Assembly: GCA_013339765.2 (NCBI GenBank)
Contig: CM023449.1
Location: 206,671,422 to 206,735,421, forward strand
Direction: 5' to 3'
Length of the DNA stretch: 64,000 bases
DNA from: Haemaphysalis longicornis
Taxonomy: Eukaryota > Arthropoda > Arachnida > Ixodida > Ixodidae
The notes under the pieces were generated by a model. That model had not been told where the DNA came from and searched no databases. It was given only the letters and a program-made list of their open reading frames with translations. Position numbers and translations under genes: made by a program. Below are positions 21,418-32,347 of this stretch, piece after piece (within the stretch, counting starts at the first letter, position 1; each line of letters opens with the position of its first letter).

Positions 21418-24377
21418 AGAGTTATTAATAGGTCGGAGCAGCGCGCACAGAAAAAGTTGAACAATACATCTTGCACAAAATATCAGTTACAGCAATAGAA
21501 CTTTAAGGTTAATCTTGAGTGAGAATATTTTTTTTTAGTTTATCTCTAAAAAGTTTATTATCAGTGCATGGGGCGATATCGTCGGGCAACGCGTTTTATA
21601 GTGTTACAGCGTTAACAAAAAAAAAGATCAGCTAAATGCTGATGTACTGTCGATAATGGGGGCTATTGGACGACTGTGATTTAAACGGGATGAAATTCTG
21701 TAAGGTGGCCTCAGTACAGAGTGCCTAGATTGTGGCCAGGAAAAGAATTTGTGGATGAGGCATAGGTGGGCAATGACGCGGCGTGAATGAAGAGTCGGTG
21801 GGGAGAGGGATAGCTTGAGCGCTGTGACACTGATATGGCTGAAATGCTGCGAGGTGGTAAAACGTGCGGCGCGGTTTTGAATGGCTTCAATCTGAAGGGT
21901 TATACATGTTTGTGACGGATGCCAGATGGCTGAGGCGTATTCCAGTTTCGGTCGTAGGAAGGTTAGGTGAGCTAGTTTCTTAATTTCAGGAGAAGCAAGT
22001 GTTAGATTGCGCTGAAGGTACCCGAGCGTGCGAGAGGCTTCGGAGCAAATGGTCTCGATATGCGTTGCCCATGTTAGCGATGAGGTCAAGTGCACGCCGA
22101 GGTATTTGTATGAAGGGAGTGAACTGATTGGAACAGAGTTGATATGATAGGTGTGCTGAGATATGACATTTCCGCATGAATGACAGTTATTTGCACTTTG
22201 TAAAGTTTAATGACATGGGTCATTTGTTAAACCAGAGTCTAAGAGTGTAATGTTGTCTAAGTTGGTTTACAGGGTATTATGATCGTTAGTGGCCACAATA
22301 GTTGTGTACGAAATGCAATCATCTGCAAAAAGTCGGAGTTTCGATGTGATGTTTAAGGGCAACTCATTTATATAAATTAGAAAAAGTAGTGGCGATAGAC
22401 TTGCCCCCTGAGGGACACCGGATGTTATCTTGGTTAGATTGGACTCGTGATGATTAGCAGATGTAAATTGTGTGCGCCCCTCAATAAGGGTTCGATTCAT
22501 GAGGGTAAGTTAAAAGGAATGTTTGAGGTAGATAGTTTTGCAAGTAAATGGTTATGTCTGACATAGTCAAAGGCTTTCCAGAAGTCTAAAAATACAGCGT
22601 CTACTTGAAGGTTATTGTGCAGTTGTTGTAGTAAATTGTGGGTGAATTCTGCGATCTGTGTCTGACATGAGACGTGTTTGCGAAAGCTATGCTGGTGCGG
22701 TTAAAAATAATCAACTCATTCCAGGTGAGCCATTAGATTAGATGTTAAGATGTGCTCAAGTAGTTTTGAATGAATACTCGTTAAGAATAGGGCGGTAGTT
22801 GTTTACTAGTGAGCGGTTACAAGCTTTGAAGATAGGTACAATCTGGGCAATCTTTCAATCCTCTGGTACGACGCCTGATTGCAATGACTGTGTAGATTAT
22901 ACATAGATGATTTGGCTTGAGAAGTATGCGGTATATTTTAACAGTTTTCTCTTAATCTTGTCGCACCCTGCTGACAATGACGGCTTCAGATTACGAATTG
23001 AGCGGGTTATTCCCTCAGGGCTGGTCAGTATATCTGGGAAGGTGACTCATGAAGGAGGTTCTGGTTGTGGGAGTGTGTCGGAGCTAGAGGTAAAATCGGA
23101 GGTAAAGTAATTGTTCAGGACGGTTGCACATTGATTGCTGTTAATGGGTTCACCATTACAGCTTGTCAGTTGGAGTTGTTCGCACCTAGACTTGGGTGAT
23201 AGAATGCGCCAAAATGTTTTGGGACTTGTTTTAAGAATTGATAGTAGATCAGAAGAAAAAAAATGTTCTTTGCTTCGGTAAGTGCTGCGATGTACTATTT
23301 GGCGCACGTGCGATATTTTTTCCCATGTGGCCGGGTTGTTTTTTGATTCCCTAGTCTGTAGAGACGTTTTTTAATGTTTAGAATGAATTTCAGTTGCCCA
23401 CTGAACCACTGGTTGTTCAAGTCGCAGGTTACGGTTAGTGTTGGTATGAATTTGCTCCGTAATTCAAGAAGTTTGTTTTTATACAATTCCCAATTAGCGT
23501 TCACGGAGTGGGCTAAATAAGAGTCACAAAATGCTCCTTAAAAACAAGCAAGCTCATCATTAATGGCGTCAAAGTACCCTTTTTTAAAATTCGTTATTAC
23601 TTGTTTTGTTGGAAGTTTCTTTTCTAATGGCAGTGCTGTGCTAATATGGAGTAATCATGGCCAATGAAACCGGGCAATGACGTCACGCTTGTAACGTCGT
23701 CGGGGCGCGTTGTTAACAGCAAATCTAGCCTATTATTACCTCTAGCCGGACAGGTTATTAGTTGTTGAAGGTTATAAATCGAGTAACAGGCTGGCGAATT
23801 GGTTTGCTTCGTTAGATGGGGATCTGTTCGGCACGGATAGCTGAATCGAATTAATGTGAGGGAAATTAAAGTCTCAAAAAAAAGAAGAAGATAGGAGCAT
23901 CGGGATACGTCCTAGAGATAGTGGTTAGGGCGTGGCTGAGCAGGTCGCAAAAACTCCGTTCACTGTCAGGTGGTCTGTAGGATACTCCGATAATGGTTTT
24001 TACTCCGAGGGAATGAATTCGTACCAAGGTTAATTCCATTGTGTCGTCGTGACCTTTAAGTGACGAGGCTATGGTGTTTTTGACAGTAATCAGAATGCCT
24101 CCCCCTCTACGACCGATTCGGTCGCGGTGATACAGGCTGCAGTGTTCACTAAGCGGAAAGATTTCGCGGTCAAGAATGTCGTTATGTAGCTATGTTTCGG
24201 TTAAAATGGCTATGTCTGCATTTGCGTCAAGTATGACACTGTCTAGACGGTCGCGCTTGGGCCGCATTATGCTAAAGTTCAAGTTTGACAAATGCCTCGG
24301 GAGGGGGGGTTCGTTAGGGTTGGGGCTGGGCGAATTACGTCATTTACTTTTTTGGTTGGGTGAGTGGTTTAATCGTC

Positions 24378-24378
24378 A

Positions 24379-24425
<47 letters not shown>

Positions 24426-24592
24426 TATTGATTGATTGATCGATCGATTGATTGGTTGATTGGTAGTAGGGTTTAACGCCCGACGCAACGCAGGCGATGA
24501 GGCGCGCCGTAGTGAAGGGCTCCGGATTAAGTTTCACCACCTGGGGATCTTTAACGTGAGCCGGAATCTCGTACACACGGATATTTTTGCTT
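24378..24592 (-). mobile_element. SINE, 5' truncated, in LINE D
   Basis: A long (GATT)n tail (about 24379-24460, with GATC variants) joins the SINE body in minus orientation (GTAGGGTTTAACGCCCGACG, GGATTAAGTTTCACCACC). The tRNA-like head is absent. Flanks GTGGTTTAATCGTC (24364-24377) and GTGGTTTAACCGTC (24593-24606) form a 14-bp duplication with one mismatch. Confidence 0.85.
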
Positions 24593-24780
24593 GTGGTTTA
24601 ACCGTCGATTTCGGTTTGATTTCCAAGTGGCCTGGTACATTCTAGGACGGAGGCGGCATCGTAATAGTAGCATTTGTTGCCAACATGCAACCTGCCAAGG
24701 CGAAGTTTAAAGTCCTCTCTTATCGCAAAGTTTGAGGTTTTTTAAGACCGTAGTATTTCCTGAATTTAACTTTTAGGGGT

Positions 24781-24850
24781 CCCGCCGCGGTGGCTCCTCA
24801 GAGGCTAAGGCGTTGTGCTGCTGAGCACGAGGACGCGGGTTCTATTTAAC
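24781..24850 (+). mobile_element. SINE head fragment
   Basis: CCCGCCGCGGTGGCTC, then CTAAGGCGTTGTGCTGCTGA and GCGGGTTCTATT reproduce only the tRNA-like head of the SINE. A 3-base insertion disturbs the A box and the body is missing. Confidence 0.75.
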
Positions 24851-26235
24851 ACGAATGCGGTTCGATTTAACACCAACTTTAACGCGTGAAAGTTAAGAAG
24901 CTCGTGAAATAAGCTGAGCGTATTACGTAGATTTACTCGAAAAAACCCAAATTTCAGAATGCTTTTACGAAAAAATCCGATTGCTCCCCGATTATCAATT
25001 TGAAAAATAGCACCCTCCCCGCATTCTAAAAAAAAATATAAAACCCGAAAACGGACAACCCTACATATAAGCTGTTTCACAGCAGAGCGCCTTTCATCTA
25101 GCGGCATACGACACCCCTCCACCGCTGCGTTTAGTGAGCGGCACTTTGGCGGCCGCTACTGTGGTTTATCTAGGCCTATCTAATATAGCGCCCCGGCGTG
25201 ATTGACCCAATAACAAAACAAAAAAATGAACCCACCAGGTGCCACTAGGAAAACGGTAGGTTTGTGAAACAGAGAAGGGGGGGGGAGGAGGTGGATAACA
25301 CTTACGCATTTATTATTCCCGAATTTTCTGCACATTTTTTTTCACTTACGTTTGCTGTATACGCCGGAAGAGTAGAACGATACAAAGCGAAGTAAGGAAT
25401 GTAACACACACTTTACATTTCAAATTCACACCTCTTTTTTCTAACAAATAGATTATTCCTTTTGTAGAGTGCAGTCGAAGTTGCAACCAGTAATTTAGCC
25501 TTGGACAATCAATCCCCCTTCGTTGGGTACGATGCAAAAGCATCATGATGATGATGATCATCATCAGGATCATCATCATCATCATCATCATCATCTTCAG
25601 CATCGTCATCATCAGCAGCAGAAGCATCATGCCTGAAGATTCGGGCTTGAAAATCTAGTTTTAGCTGCGGCACGCAGGCTGCTCTATGGCGCAGTCGATG
25701 ACGGGCTAGCGTCATCGACTGTAAGCCATGACAAGCTACGGTGAGCAACAACATACAACGTGACGCTACATCGAAACACATGTCAACACATCAAATAAGC
25801 CAGTACACCTAACGATCCAAAACATCCACTGATTAGTTTTGATGTTTCCCCAATGCTTAAACATCATGAGAGAGAAAGAGAGAGAGCGCATATTGGCAAA
25901 GTCTGGCCACCTGCCAATGGTGCACCTCCGCAAGCATAGCCTTACTGCGGCAAAGCATCGGCAGGATTTTTCAGGTGGCTGTACTTGTCTCATTCTGCGC
26001 ATGCGCTGTGAAACTCGGCGCCGAACCCATACCCCCGTACAAACGCAGCCTCACCGAGAGCATATTTACGTGTGTGGACGAACCTGGCGTGCGGCCGGGA
26101 AGGTGCGAACACTAGGAGTTCTCGCTCGAGACGGGGCCGGTCTGCTCCGAAATTTCCGCGATGAAGTACCCACTAGCCCCCATAGACACCTTAGTTCAGT
26201 TCAATGAGTTCATCGTACATGTATATGTGAGCAAG
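24851..26235. other. Intergenic with ATC microsatellite and hairpin
   Basis: No gene is recognised. An imperfect (ATC)n/(ATG)n tract lies at about 25541-25620. A 12-bp perfect hairpin, CAGTCGATGACG/CGTCATCGACTG (25692-25703, 25710-25721), follows, with outer ATGGC/GCCAT extending the stem imperfectly. Confidence 0.55.
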
Positions 26236-26981
26236 TTTCGCGCGCAAGCAACAACGTACTAATGCTGCTGGTACGCGAAGCAGATAGCAAAATAGCTCGC
26301 AAATGGCTGTGCATCGAAACGGAAAAAGCAGACATCAAACGCAACAGCTGCTTCCTCTCACGCCGCGGGAGATCGAGCCAAAAATGCTGCCCTCTCTTTA
26401 TTAGAAAGGCGGTGGTTTGGCACAAGATATCTCTGCAATTTCCTACCACCCCTCAACTTCGAGGACAGGTGGCATGTTTTGCTCATTAATGAAGTTTTAA
26501 CGCGTATGATATAAAGTGCATCGGTAACTCGATAAAGCATCACGGGGAAGTTTGTACGCTGACGGTTTTTCAGAAATTGAAACTGCCCGTCCGTTCCAGG
26601 AGTGGGAATGAGCAACGTTTAGTCACCCAGAGGAATTGAAAGAAAATGCATCGCGGCAAGTTCTAATTTCCCAGCGTGGAATCGCAACAGAATGAAGATG
26701 CCCATCTATAATACTGCTCTCTATTTTTTATGTAGCTCCATCACTCTGATTCTAATGTTTTGCTGACACATAGCGCTCTATAATACCTTAACTCAACGTT
26801 ACTATTACCTAAGGTAAATGAAGGAATGACAATTTTTAAGTGGCACAAAAGATGAACTATAAAAGGTGCTCATCATTGAGAGAGGTTCTCCCGAGTTCAT
26901 TTGAAAGCTTATTCGAACGTTTATTATTTAAAGACGCATTTTAAGGATCATTCATCGTGGTCCTGTAGTCTTGGTACGTCT

Positions 26982-28289
26982 TCAGCTGGGAATACCAGAG
27001 GAGGGTTTGAGCCTGGCGACGTAGAGGTAGTTTGCAGCATTGAACTTGTTTCTGACGGCCTTTGCGAGAGGCCGGACGAGTTAGAGGCGCTTGAATGAAG
27101 GCAGGGGAGGCACTCCTGGAAATGGGCGACCTCGTACCCAGAGTACTCAGCGGGCTCACGCAGCCCACGGCTGCCAGTCAAAAGTGCGATCGACTAGCTA
27201 AACAGCGGCGCCAGCAATCACGCTGGGAGGAACCGCAGGTAGGGGTCATCGTCCAGCAGGGCCAGGTCACAAGAGTACTGAGCGAGTAGTCTGACACCGG
27301 CCGGGGTCTTGCTGACTTCCGCAAAACATCGTAGGAGTGTAGTAGACGGGGGGGGGGGGGGCACAAATGTCGTTGTTAAGAACCTAGAGCATCTCTTGTT
27401 CCATGCACAACAGATCCTCTTTGGTGTAGATGTTGCCGGTGGCGTTGAGAAGGTCGCTGCGCCGTGGCTGATCTCCTCCCCCGAACTTGGAAGCAGTGAA
27501 GAGAGCAGCTGTGCCGAGCAGTTGGAGACAGTTTCGCTGCACAGACATCAGGGACAGGAAGCGGTCGGTGTAGGAAACTGCCAAGAACTGTTTGTCGTCG
27601 TGCAGGCCGTATTCATCGGCCAAGGCTACGAGCCAGTCCTCGAGGTCACTGCATAAACAAGCAGCAAAGTGTGGCTGTCTATGCATGTCTGGCAGAAGTT
27701 TTTCCTCTCGGTTCCTCAGGTGGTTGTGTACGTCCTTCCAGTATAGCTGACTCGTCTTCTTTTCCAGAATTCCAGCGGAGGACATGTCAAACGTGCGGAT
27801 GGCAGCGTTCAGGACACCAGAAGGCCCCCCTTCAGCTTTCAGGAAATCTGGGAGGCCGTGGATGGGCGCTGCTGCTGTTCCATTTTCGGGACCTCCCGTA
27901 TAAATGATGCTTGCATCGTCTCCCTTGCAGGCGGCGTGCTGCGTGGAAGCGGAACCAGGCAACTCACGTGCGTTAGCTTTTGCATTTCCTGCCGGAGCAT
28001 CGTTAGTAGAGTAGTCAAGTTCATCGGGGTCACTCAGAGCAAAGGAGTTTTCGAAAGATGCAGGTATTCCCAAAGACCTGCTGGCAGGAGCCATCTCCCT
28101 TTTGCACCGCTCCGCACTGGGCGACGGGTGGGAAGCCGTGTTAGACGGGAAGTCCCTCAGGGCCTTGCGATTGAGGACGGTTTCCAGCACGAACCCCTCG
28201 GCCTTTTCAGGTTGCTCGGGAATCTCATTGGAGGTCGTCACGTTCTCGTCATCGCCGTGGAAGCTTTCACCAGCATCGGGCCCAGCCAT
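26982..28289 (-). pseudogene. Cyclin-A-like retrogene, broken copy
   Basis: Intronless homologue of the intact gene at 32348-33661. It starts at the ATG at 28289 in CACCATGGC context. The N-terminal D-box-like RKALRDFPSN and the first cyclin box (YGLHDDKQFLAVSYTDRFLS, LLGTAALFTASKF) are readable to a premature TAG at 27384-27386. Just below it, the tract that encodes APTVYYL in the intact copy has expanded to a run of about 13 G on the + strand (27349-27361), shifting the frame. The second cyclin box survives only in shifted frames. A 1-residue change in the MRAIL-type patch (CSDLEDWL) is also seen. AATAAA is retained at 26920-26925 (minus). It is almost certainly non-functional as a full-length protein. 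Confidence 0.9.
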
Positions 28290-29212
28290 GGTGAGGGCAA
28301 GTCGAGTGCCGGAGCTTCTCTCTCTCAAATGAGGTAGGCTCACCGCGATTCTTCAGTGGCTGTCGCCCTTCGTTTGTTCATGTAGCGAGCCGAAGTTCCG
28401 GGCGGTCGCTGGCTGCCGTGATTACCGGTGGGGCTTTATCGGCTTCGATGAACGACCGCGCGCGATGCTCGAGCAGAACCGCCACGGGCAGTTTTCTTCC
28501 TTCTCGGTTTTTATCTTATTGCGCTAATGTCATACCGGAACTATTCTCGCACCTTCACGTTCTTCGCAGGTTGTCCCGGATCCCATGGAATTAGCGAAGG
28601 CGGCAATCTTTTGGTCAGTTTGTTCGGGGAGAAGGTTGTGGGCACAACGTGAGGGCAATGAATTTTTTGGTGCTTGATAATTTGTACACTAAACGAGAGC
28701 TCTGCCATTTTAGAGTCCTCGCCTAGTGCTCTATCTAGAGCACTTCCGGATTGATGCATTGTACTCCGCTTTAAAATAAAATACGAATTTACTCCACGCA
28801 GCACTGTTGGGAGAAACATAGCCAAGTATTTTAAGTGATATCGGTGACATTAGCCGAGGGAATGCCTCCAGCTTGGTACGCAGGGTTCCCGCAAAGATTC
28901 TGTCGATAAGAAGAAAAAGTTCGATGGACTGGTTAAGGTGGTTGTGATGATGATGGTGGGGCTGTGTTGCGCACAGAACCATAGATACACTTACATTAAC
29001 TGGCTTAATCCTGTCTGTTCGAGGTACGTTGATAGAGCTTTCGTCACCAGTGGCACCCGTTTGAAGCGTGACCAGGGCCCCAAGGCATCACTGGTCTCAG
29101 GGAAAGCCACCAGCGCGAGAAATTTCAGTCGTTGCCCCGAAGAACCAGCTCTTTCAAACAGGAGAGTCTGTTTGCAGGTTATACCTCAGTATCACGCGTG
29201 TTAACAGGCGGT

Positions 29213-29312
29213 TTTAACTTAACCTAACTGAAGTTAACCTGACCTAAACCTGACTTCAACCAACCTAAAACTGACCTAAACCTAACCCAACGTATTATGA
29301 CCTAATCTATCT
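29213..29312. repeat. Degenerate CCTAA (telomere-like) tract, unit 1
   Basis: Clustered AACCTAAC, GACCTAAAC and AACCTAAAAC words resemble the complement of the arthropod telomere repeat TTAGG. The tract is paired with 35800-35905 in unit 2. Confidence 0.7.
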
Positions 29313-29482
29313 AGTGTTGCTTTCAGTTTCATTTCACAGAAAATAGCCTAATGCGATGAAACTTAAAAACGGTTGGAAACTCTCGATAAAAATTCAAGAT
29401 ATTCTATACCGGCCGGTAACCCGATAAAGAACCGAAATGAAACAACTGATATATCCAGCAACTTTATTGAAGCTCTTTTTTA

Positions 29483-29739
29483 GTATGTATGTATGTATGT
29501 ATGTATGTATGTATGTATGTATGTATGTATGTATGTATGTATGTATGTATGTATGTATGTATGTATGTATGTATGTATGTATGTATGTATGTATGTATGT
29601 ATGTATGTATGTATGATGATGTATGATGTATGTATGTATGTATGTATGTATGTATGTATGTATGTATGTATGTATGTATGTATGTATGTATGTATGTATG
29701 TATGTATGTATGTATGTATGTATGTATGTATGTATGTAT
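29483..29739. repeat. (ATGT)n microsatellite, ~255 bp
   Basis: Near-perfect GTAT tetranucleotide array interrupted only at about 29614-29632 by GATGATGTATGATGTA. In unit 2 the corresponding place is a shorter, degenerate GT/TATG tract (36345-36440, 42155-42200), so the array expanded after the duplication or decayed in unit 2. Confidence 0.95.
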
Positions 29740-30552
29740 TTCCTTATGGGACCTTCAATGAAATTTCCTTATAGTTTGATGCGTGGGTGTGTTTGCGTGA
29801 ATACTTACATGTTTCATTTCATCCAAACCGAACCAAAAGCGACGCATTGATTCAAGATTATACGCAAATTGACTGGAGAATAATTTTCGGCTTTTTTGTA
29901 TTTTAGTTTGTCGTCTGGGGCTGGAGCACACATTAAGGTTGTCAGCTATACAGGGTGTCCCAGCTATCATGCACCAAGATTTAAAAAAAGAGCAAATGGG
30001 CGTAACTCGAAGAAAACCTAGTGCATAAAGTTTGCAGTACTGTGAAGAAGCGGGAAGTAATTTTTCGATTAATGAGACTTAACTAATTAATTGTAATTAT
30101 TTATCTAACTCGAGAATTAATGTCCTAATCACTGAAGTGTCAATGAGGCATTTGTAGGTACCAACTGCGGTACGTATTTGTAGGCATATAACTGCGGTAT
30201 TTTCAGCGACGAACTAATTCCGTACTCATTTATTCTGACTGATAAAGAAAACCCGCGAAATACGAAAAATACCACGTTACGGTGCTTCCGCGCGCATCGT
30301 AAAGCAGCGTCCTCAAATAAGCTGATTCGAATGCAACTGCTTCGCGTGTTACCCGCCCGAAGAGACAGCGCATCACCTTGATAATGGCATGCGTGGAAGG
30401 AGCAGCAACAGGGAAATTCGCGGGGCGCGTGTGCAGATAAGGCACAAACTCGGTCCCGATTTCTTCTTTCTTTGTTTTGTTTATTTCCTTCTGGCTAACT
30501 CACAGGCAGCGTGTTTGAGGGCGTTGCTTTACGATGCGCTCGGAGGCACCGT

Positions 30553-30954
30553 CACGTGGCCTCGGTTGCAGACGAACACTTTTCCGAGCCCTGTTTCCCT
30601 CAACCGCTGCTACCCAGACCTTTATTCAAACCTCTGCACTTTATGCAACAGCAGAGCCGACCTACACCACATGATATGGTCCTGCCATAAGCTCCAAAAA
30701 AATACGAATGGCTATAATAGCAAATCCGATGTAGATACACTTAGAAGCTACAAAATTAAGACTGCAGAACAATGGGAGACTGTTCTGCTCAGCTCCACAC
30801 CGGAGGCACAACTGACAGCAGTCCGGATGGCCGAAGCCGCCGCGAGGATCCAAGGAATCCTGACTGACGGAAGAGGGAGGGAGACCGTCCAAGTCGTCTA
30901 CCCTTCAGAACCCATCTCGGGCATCAAATAAAGTCATCTCTCTCTCTCTCTCTA
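30553..30954 (+). mobile_element. LINE 3' end nested in the transposon arm
   Basis: The + frame reads RLQTNTFPSPVSLNRCYPDL, then CTLCNSRADLHHMIWSC (a CX2C...HX4C tail motif as in RNase H-type LINEs), and ends SEPISGIK with a stop at 30929. AATAAAG and a (TC)n tail follow at 30936-30953. Everything 5' is missing. It differs in sequence from A, B, C and E, so it is a further family. Confidence 0.75.
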
Positions 30955-31217
30955 TCCGGCGCCTGGTTTCGATCCCTCGAGCCTGCGGGCGGAACGCAAG
31001 GTACATGGTGCTCTACCCACTGCGCCACAGAGCCGACACAGAACGGGAGGGTACAAACGCGCCTTATATCCTTGACTCATTCAAACTACGTCAAGAAGCT
31101 GCTGATACAACGCATTCACTACCACCAACTCCCCAAACACTAAACGTTAACGCAATACACCCACCCCCTATGCGACGCATTTACTCGAGTCCCCCTCGCG
31201 GGGAGATGGGCCCAATT
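30955..31217 (-). repeat. tRNA-like module with conserved upstream arm (copy 1)
   Basis: The reverse complement of 30955-31035 reads GGCTCTGTGGCGCAGTGGGT then AGAGCACC, and GAGGGATCGAAACCAGG, a tRNA-like A box and B box. The D-stem is imperfect and the T-stem is not closed, so it is not a convincing functional tRNA. The homology with 55262-55523 extends about 180 bp upstream of the tRNA-like part, including GGATATAAGGCGCG, and stops at its end. Confidence 0.65.
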
Positions 31218-32285
31218 TTTTTTCATATTTCGCGGGTTTTCTTTATCAGTCAGAATAAATGTGTACGCAATTAGTTCGTCGCTGAAAATACCGCAGTTAG
31301 ATGCCCCTCGTGGGTACCTACAAGCGCCTCATTGACACTTTAGAGATTGGGACAGTACTTCTCGAGTTAGATAATTAATTACAATTAATTAATTACGTCT
31401 CATTAACAAAAAATACTGTCCGCTTCTCCGCAGTACTGTAAACATTATGCACTAGGTTTTCTTCGAGTTACGCCTTTACTCTTTTTTCCAATCTTGGTGC
31501 ATGATAGCTGGGACACCCTGTATAATGTTCCGCGCACGAGCTACCTCATACTAATCCTGCTGGTGCGATGGTACGCGAAGCAGATAGCAAAGTAGCATCG
31601 AAACAGTGCATCCAAACGAAAAAAAAAAACAGACATAAAACGTAACTGCTGCCTCCTCTCGCGCCGCGGAAGAGAAATCCAATAAAACATGCTGACCATG
31701 CAAATGCTCTCGGAAAAATTGCTGCCCTCTTGTGTTATGAAGGCGGTGGTTTGGCACAAGATATATCTTCAATTTCCTACCACACCTCAACTTCGGTTAC
31801 AGGTGGCATGCTTTGACATTTTTGCAGTTTTAACGCGTGTGATAGCGTCCATCAGCTTCATATAAAGTGCATCGGTAACTCGATGAAGCATCACGGGCAA
31901 GTTTCTACACTGAGGAGTTTTTAGAAAGAGAATTGAACTGCTCGTCCGTCCCAAGAGTGGGAATGGGCAACGTTTAGTCACTCCGAGGAATTGGAAGTAA
32001 ATGCATCCCCGCAAGTTCTAATTTTCCGGCGTGGAATCGGAATAGAATTAAGGTGCTCATGTGAAATACTGCTCTATCTATGTGTAATTTTATGCAGCTC
32101 CTTCACTCAAGTGATTGTAAATATTTTGCTGACCCATTGGGCTGTATAATACCTGAACTCGACGTTATATTATCTAAGGTAACTGAAGGAAGGACAATTT
32201 TCAAGTGGCACGAAAAATTGAATTACAAAAGGCGCTCATCATTGAGAGAAGTTCTCCTGGTTTCATTTGAAAGCTTATTCGAACG

Positions 32286-32291
32286 TTTATT
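32286..32291 (-). terminator. Poly(A) signal AATAAA of the cyclin-like gene
   Basis: TTTATT on the + strand is AATAAA for the minus-strand gene, 57 bases past its stop codon. The broken copy keeps it at the same place (26920-26925). Confidence 0.6.
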
Positions 32292-32347
32292 ATTTAAAGA
32301 CATATTTGAAGGATCATTCATGGTTGTCCTGTAGTCTTGGTACGTCT

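Larger units (their letters stand above)
20951..24780 (-). mobile_element. LINE D: CR1/Jockey-like LINE, decayed
   Basis: Minus strand. The 3' tail is (TGAAA)n (TTTCATTTCATTTC on +, 20955-20980). Reading rightwards: thumb region 21628-22095 (TWATHIETICSEASRTLGYL, LTFLRPKLEYASAIWHP), RT palm 22267-22500 (SGVPQGASLSPLLFLIYINE and FADD in RLFADDCIS), the segment before RT 23047-23504, and an APE endonuclease with stops at about 23640-24280 (TIIGVSYRPPDSERSF, IGRRGGGILITVKN). No RNase H is present. The GVPQG...LSPLLFLIYIN...FADDC pattern is that of CR1/Jockey-type elements. Two SINEs have inserted in it. Confidence 0.82.
26236..29945. repeat. Segmental duplication, unit 1
   Basis: This block is repeated in the same orientation at 31527-36429 plus 42155-42405 once the LINE E and LINE B insertions in the second unit are removed. 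Matching landmarks include GGTACGCGAAGCAGATAGCA near 26270 and 31570, the cyclin-like gene, GCGCTAATGTCATACCGGAA (28520/35117), the telomere-like tract (29213/35800), AACTTTATTG(A/C)AGCTC before a TATG/GT microsatellite, and GTTTGATG(C/G)GTGGG (29775/42213). Because flanks and gene are shared, duplication was at DNA level and tandem. Confidence 0.9.
29951..31520. mobile_element. Long-inverted-repeat DNA transposon at the duplication junction
   Basis: Begins CAGGGTGTCCCAGCTATC and ends with its complement, GATAGCTGGGACACCCTG. TATA (or TA) flanks both ends (29947-29950, 31521-31524). The arms are unusually long: 29951 to about 30325 pairs with 31520 back to about 31222, and then with 30559 back to about 30502. 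This shows that 30560-31221 was inserted within the right arm. Between the arms is a loop of about 175 bp. There is no transposase. The TA border and CAG start suggest a Tc1/mariner-type non-autonomous element. Confidence 0.85.

Noticed and set aside
25509..25781. Asp/His-rich frames near the ATC tract
   Set aside because: Caused by the (ATC)n repeat; no domain on either side.
29213..29312. True telomere or chromosome end
   Set aside because: The CCTAA words are degenerate and embedded between unique and transposon sequence on both sides.
29493..29774. Open frame of repeated MYVC residues
   Set aside because: It is only the translation of the (ATGT)n microsatellite.
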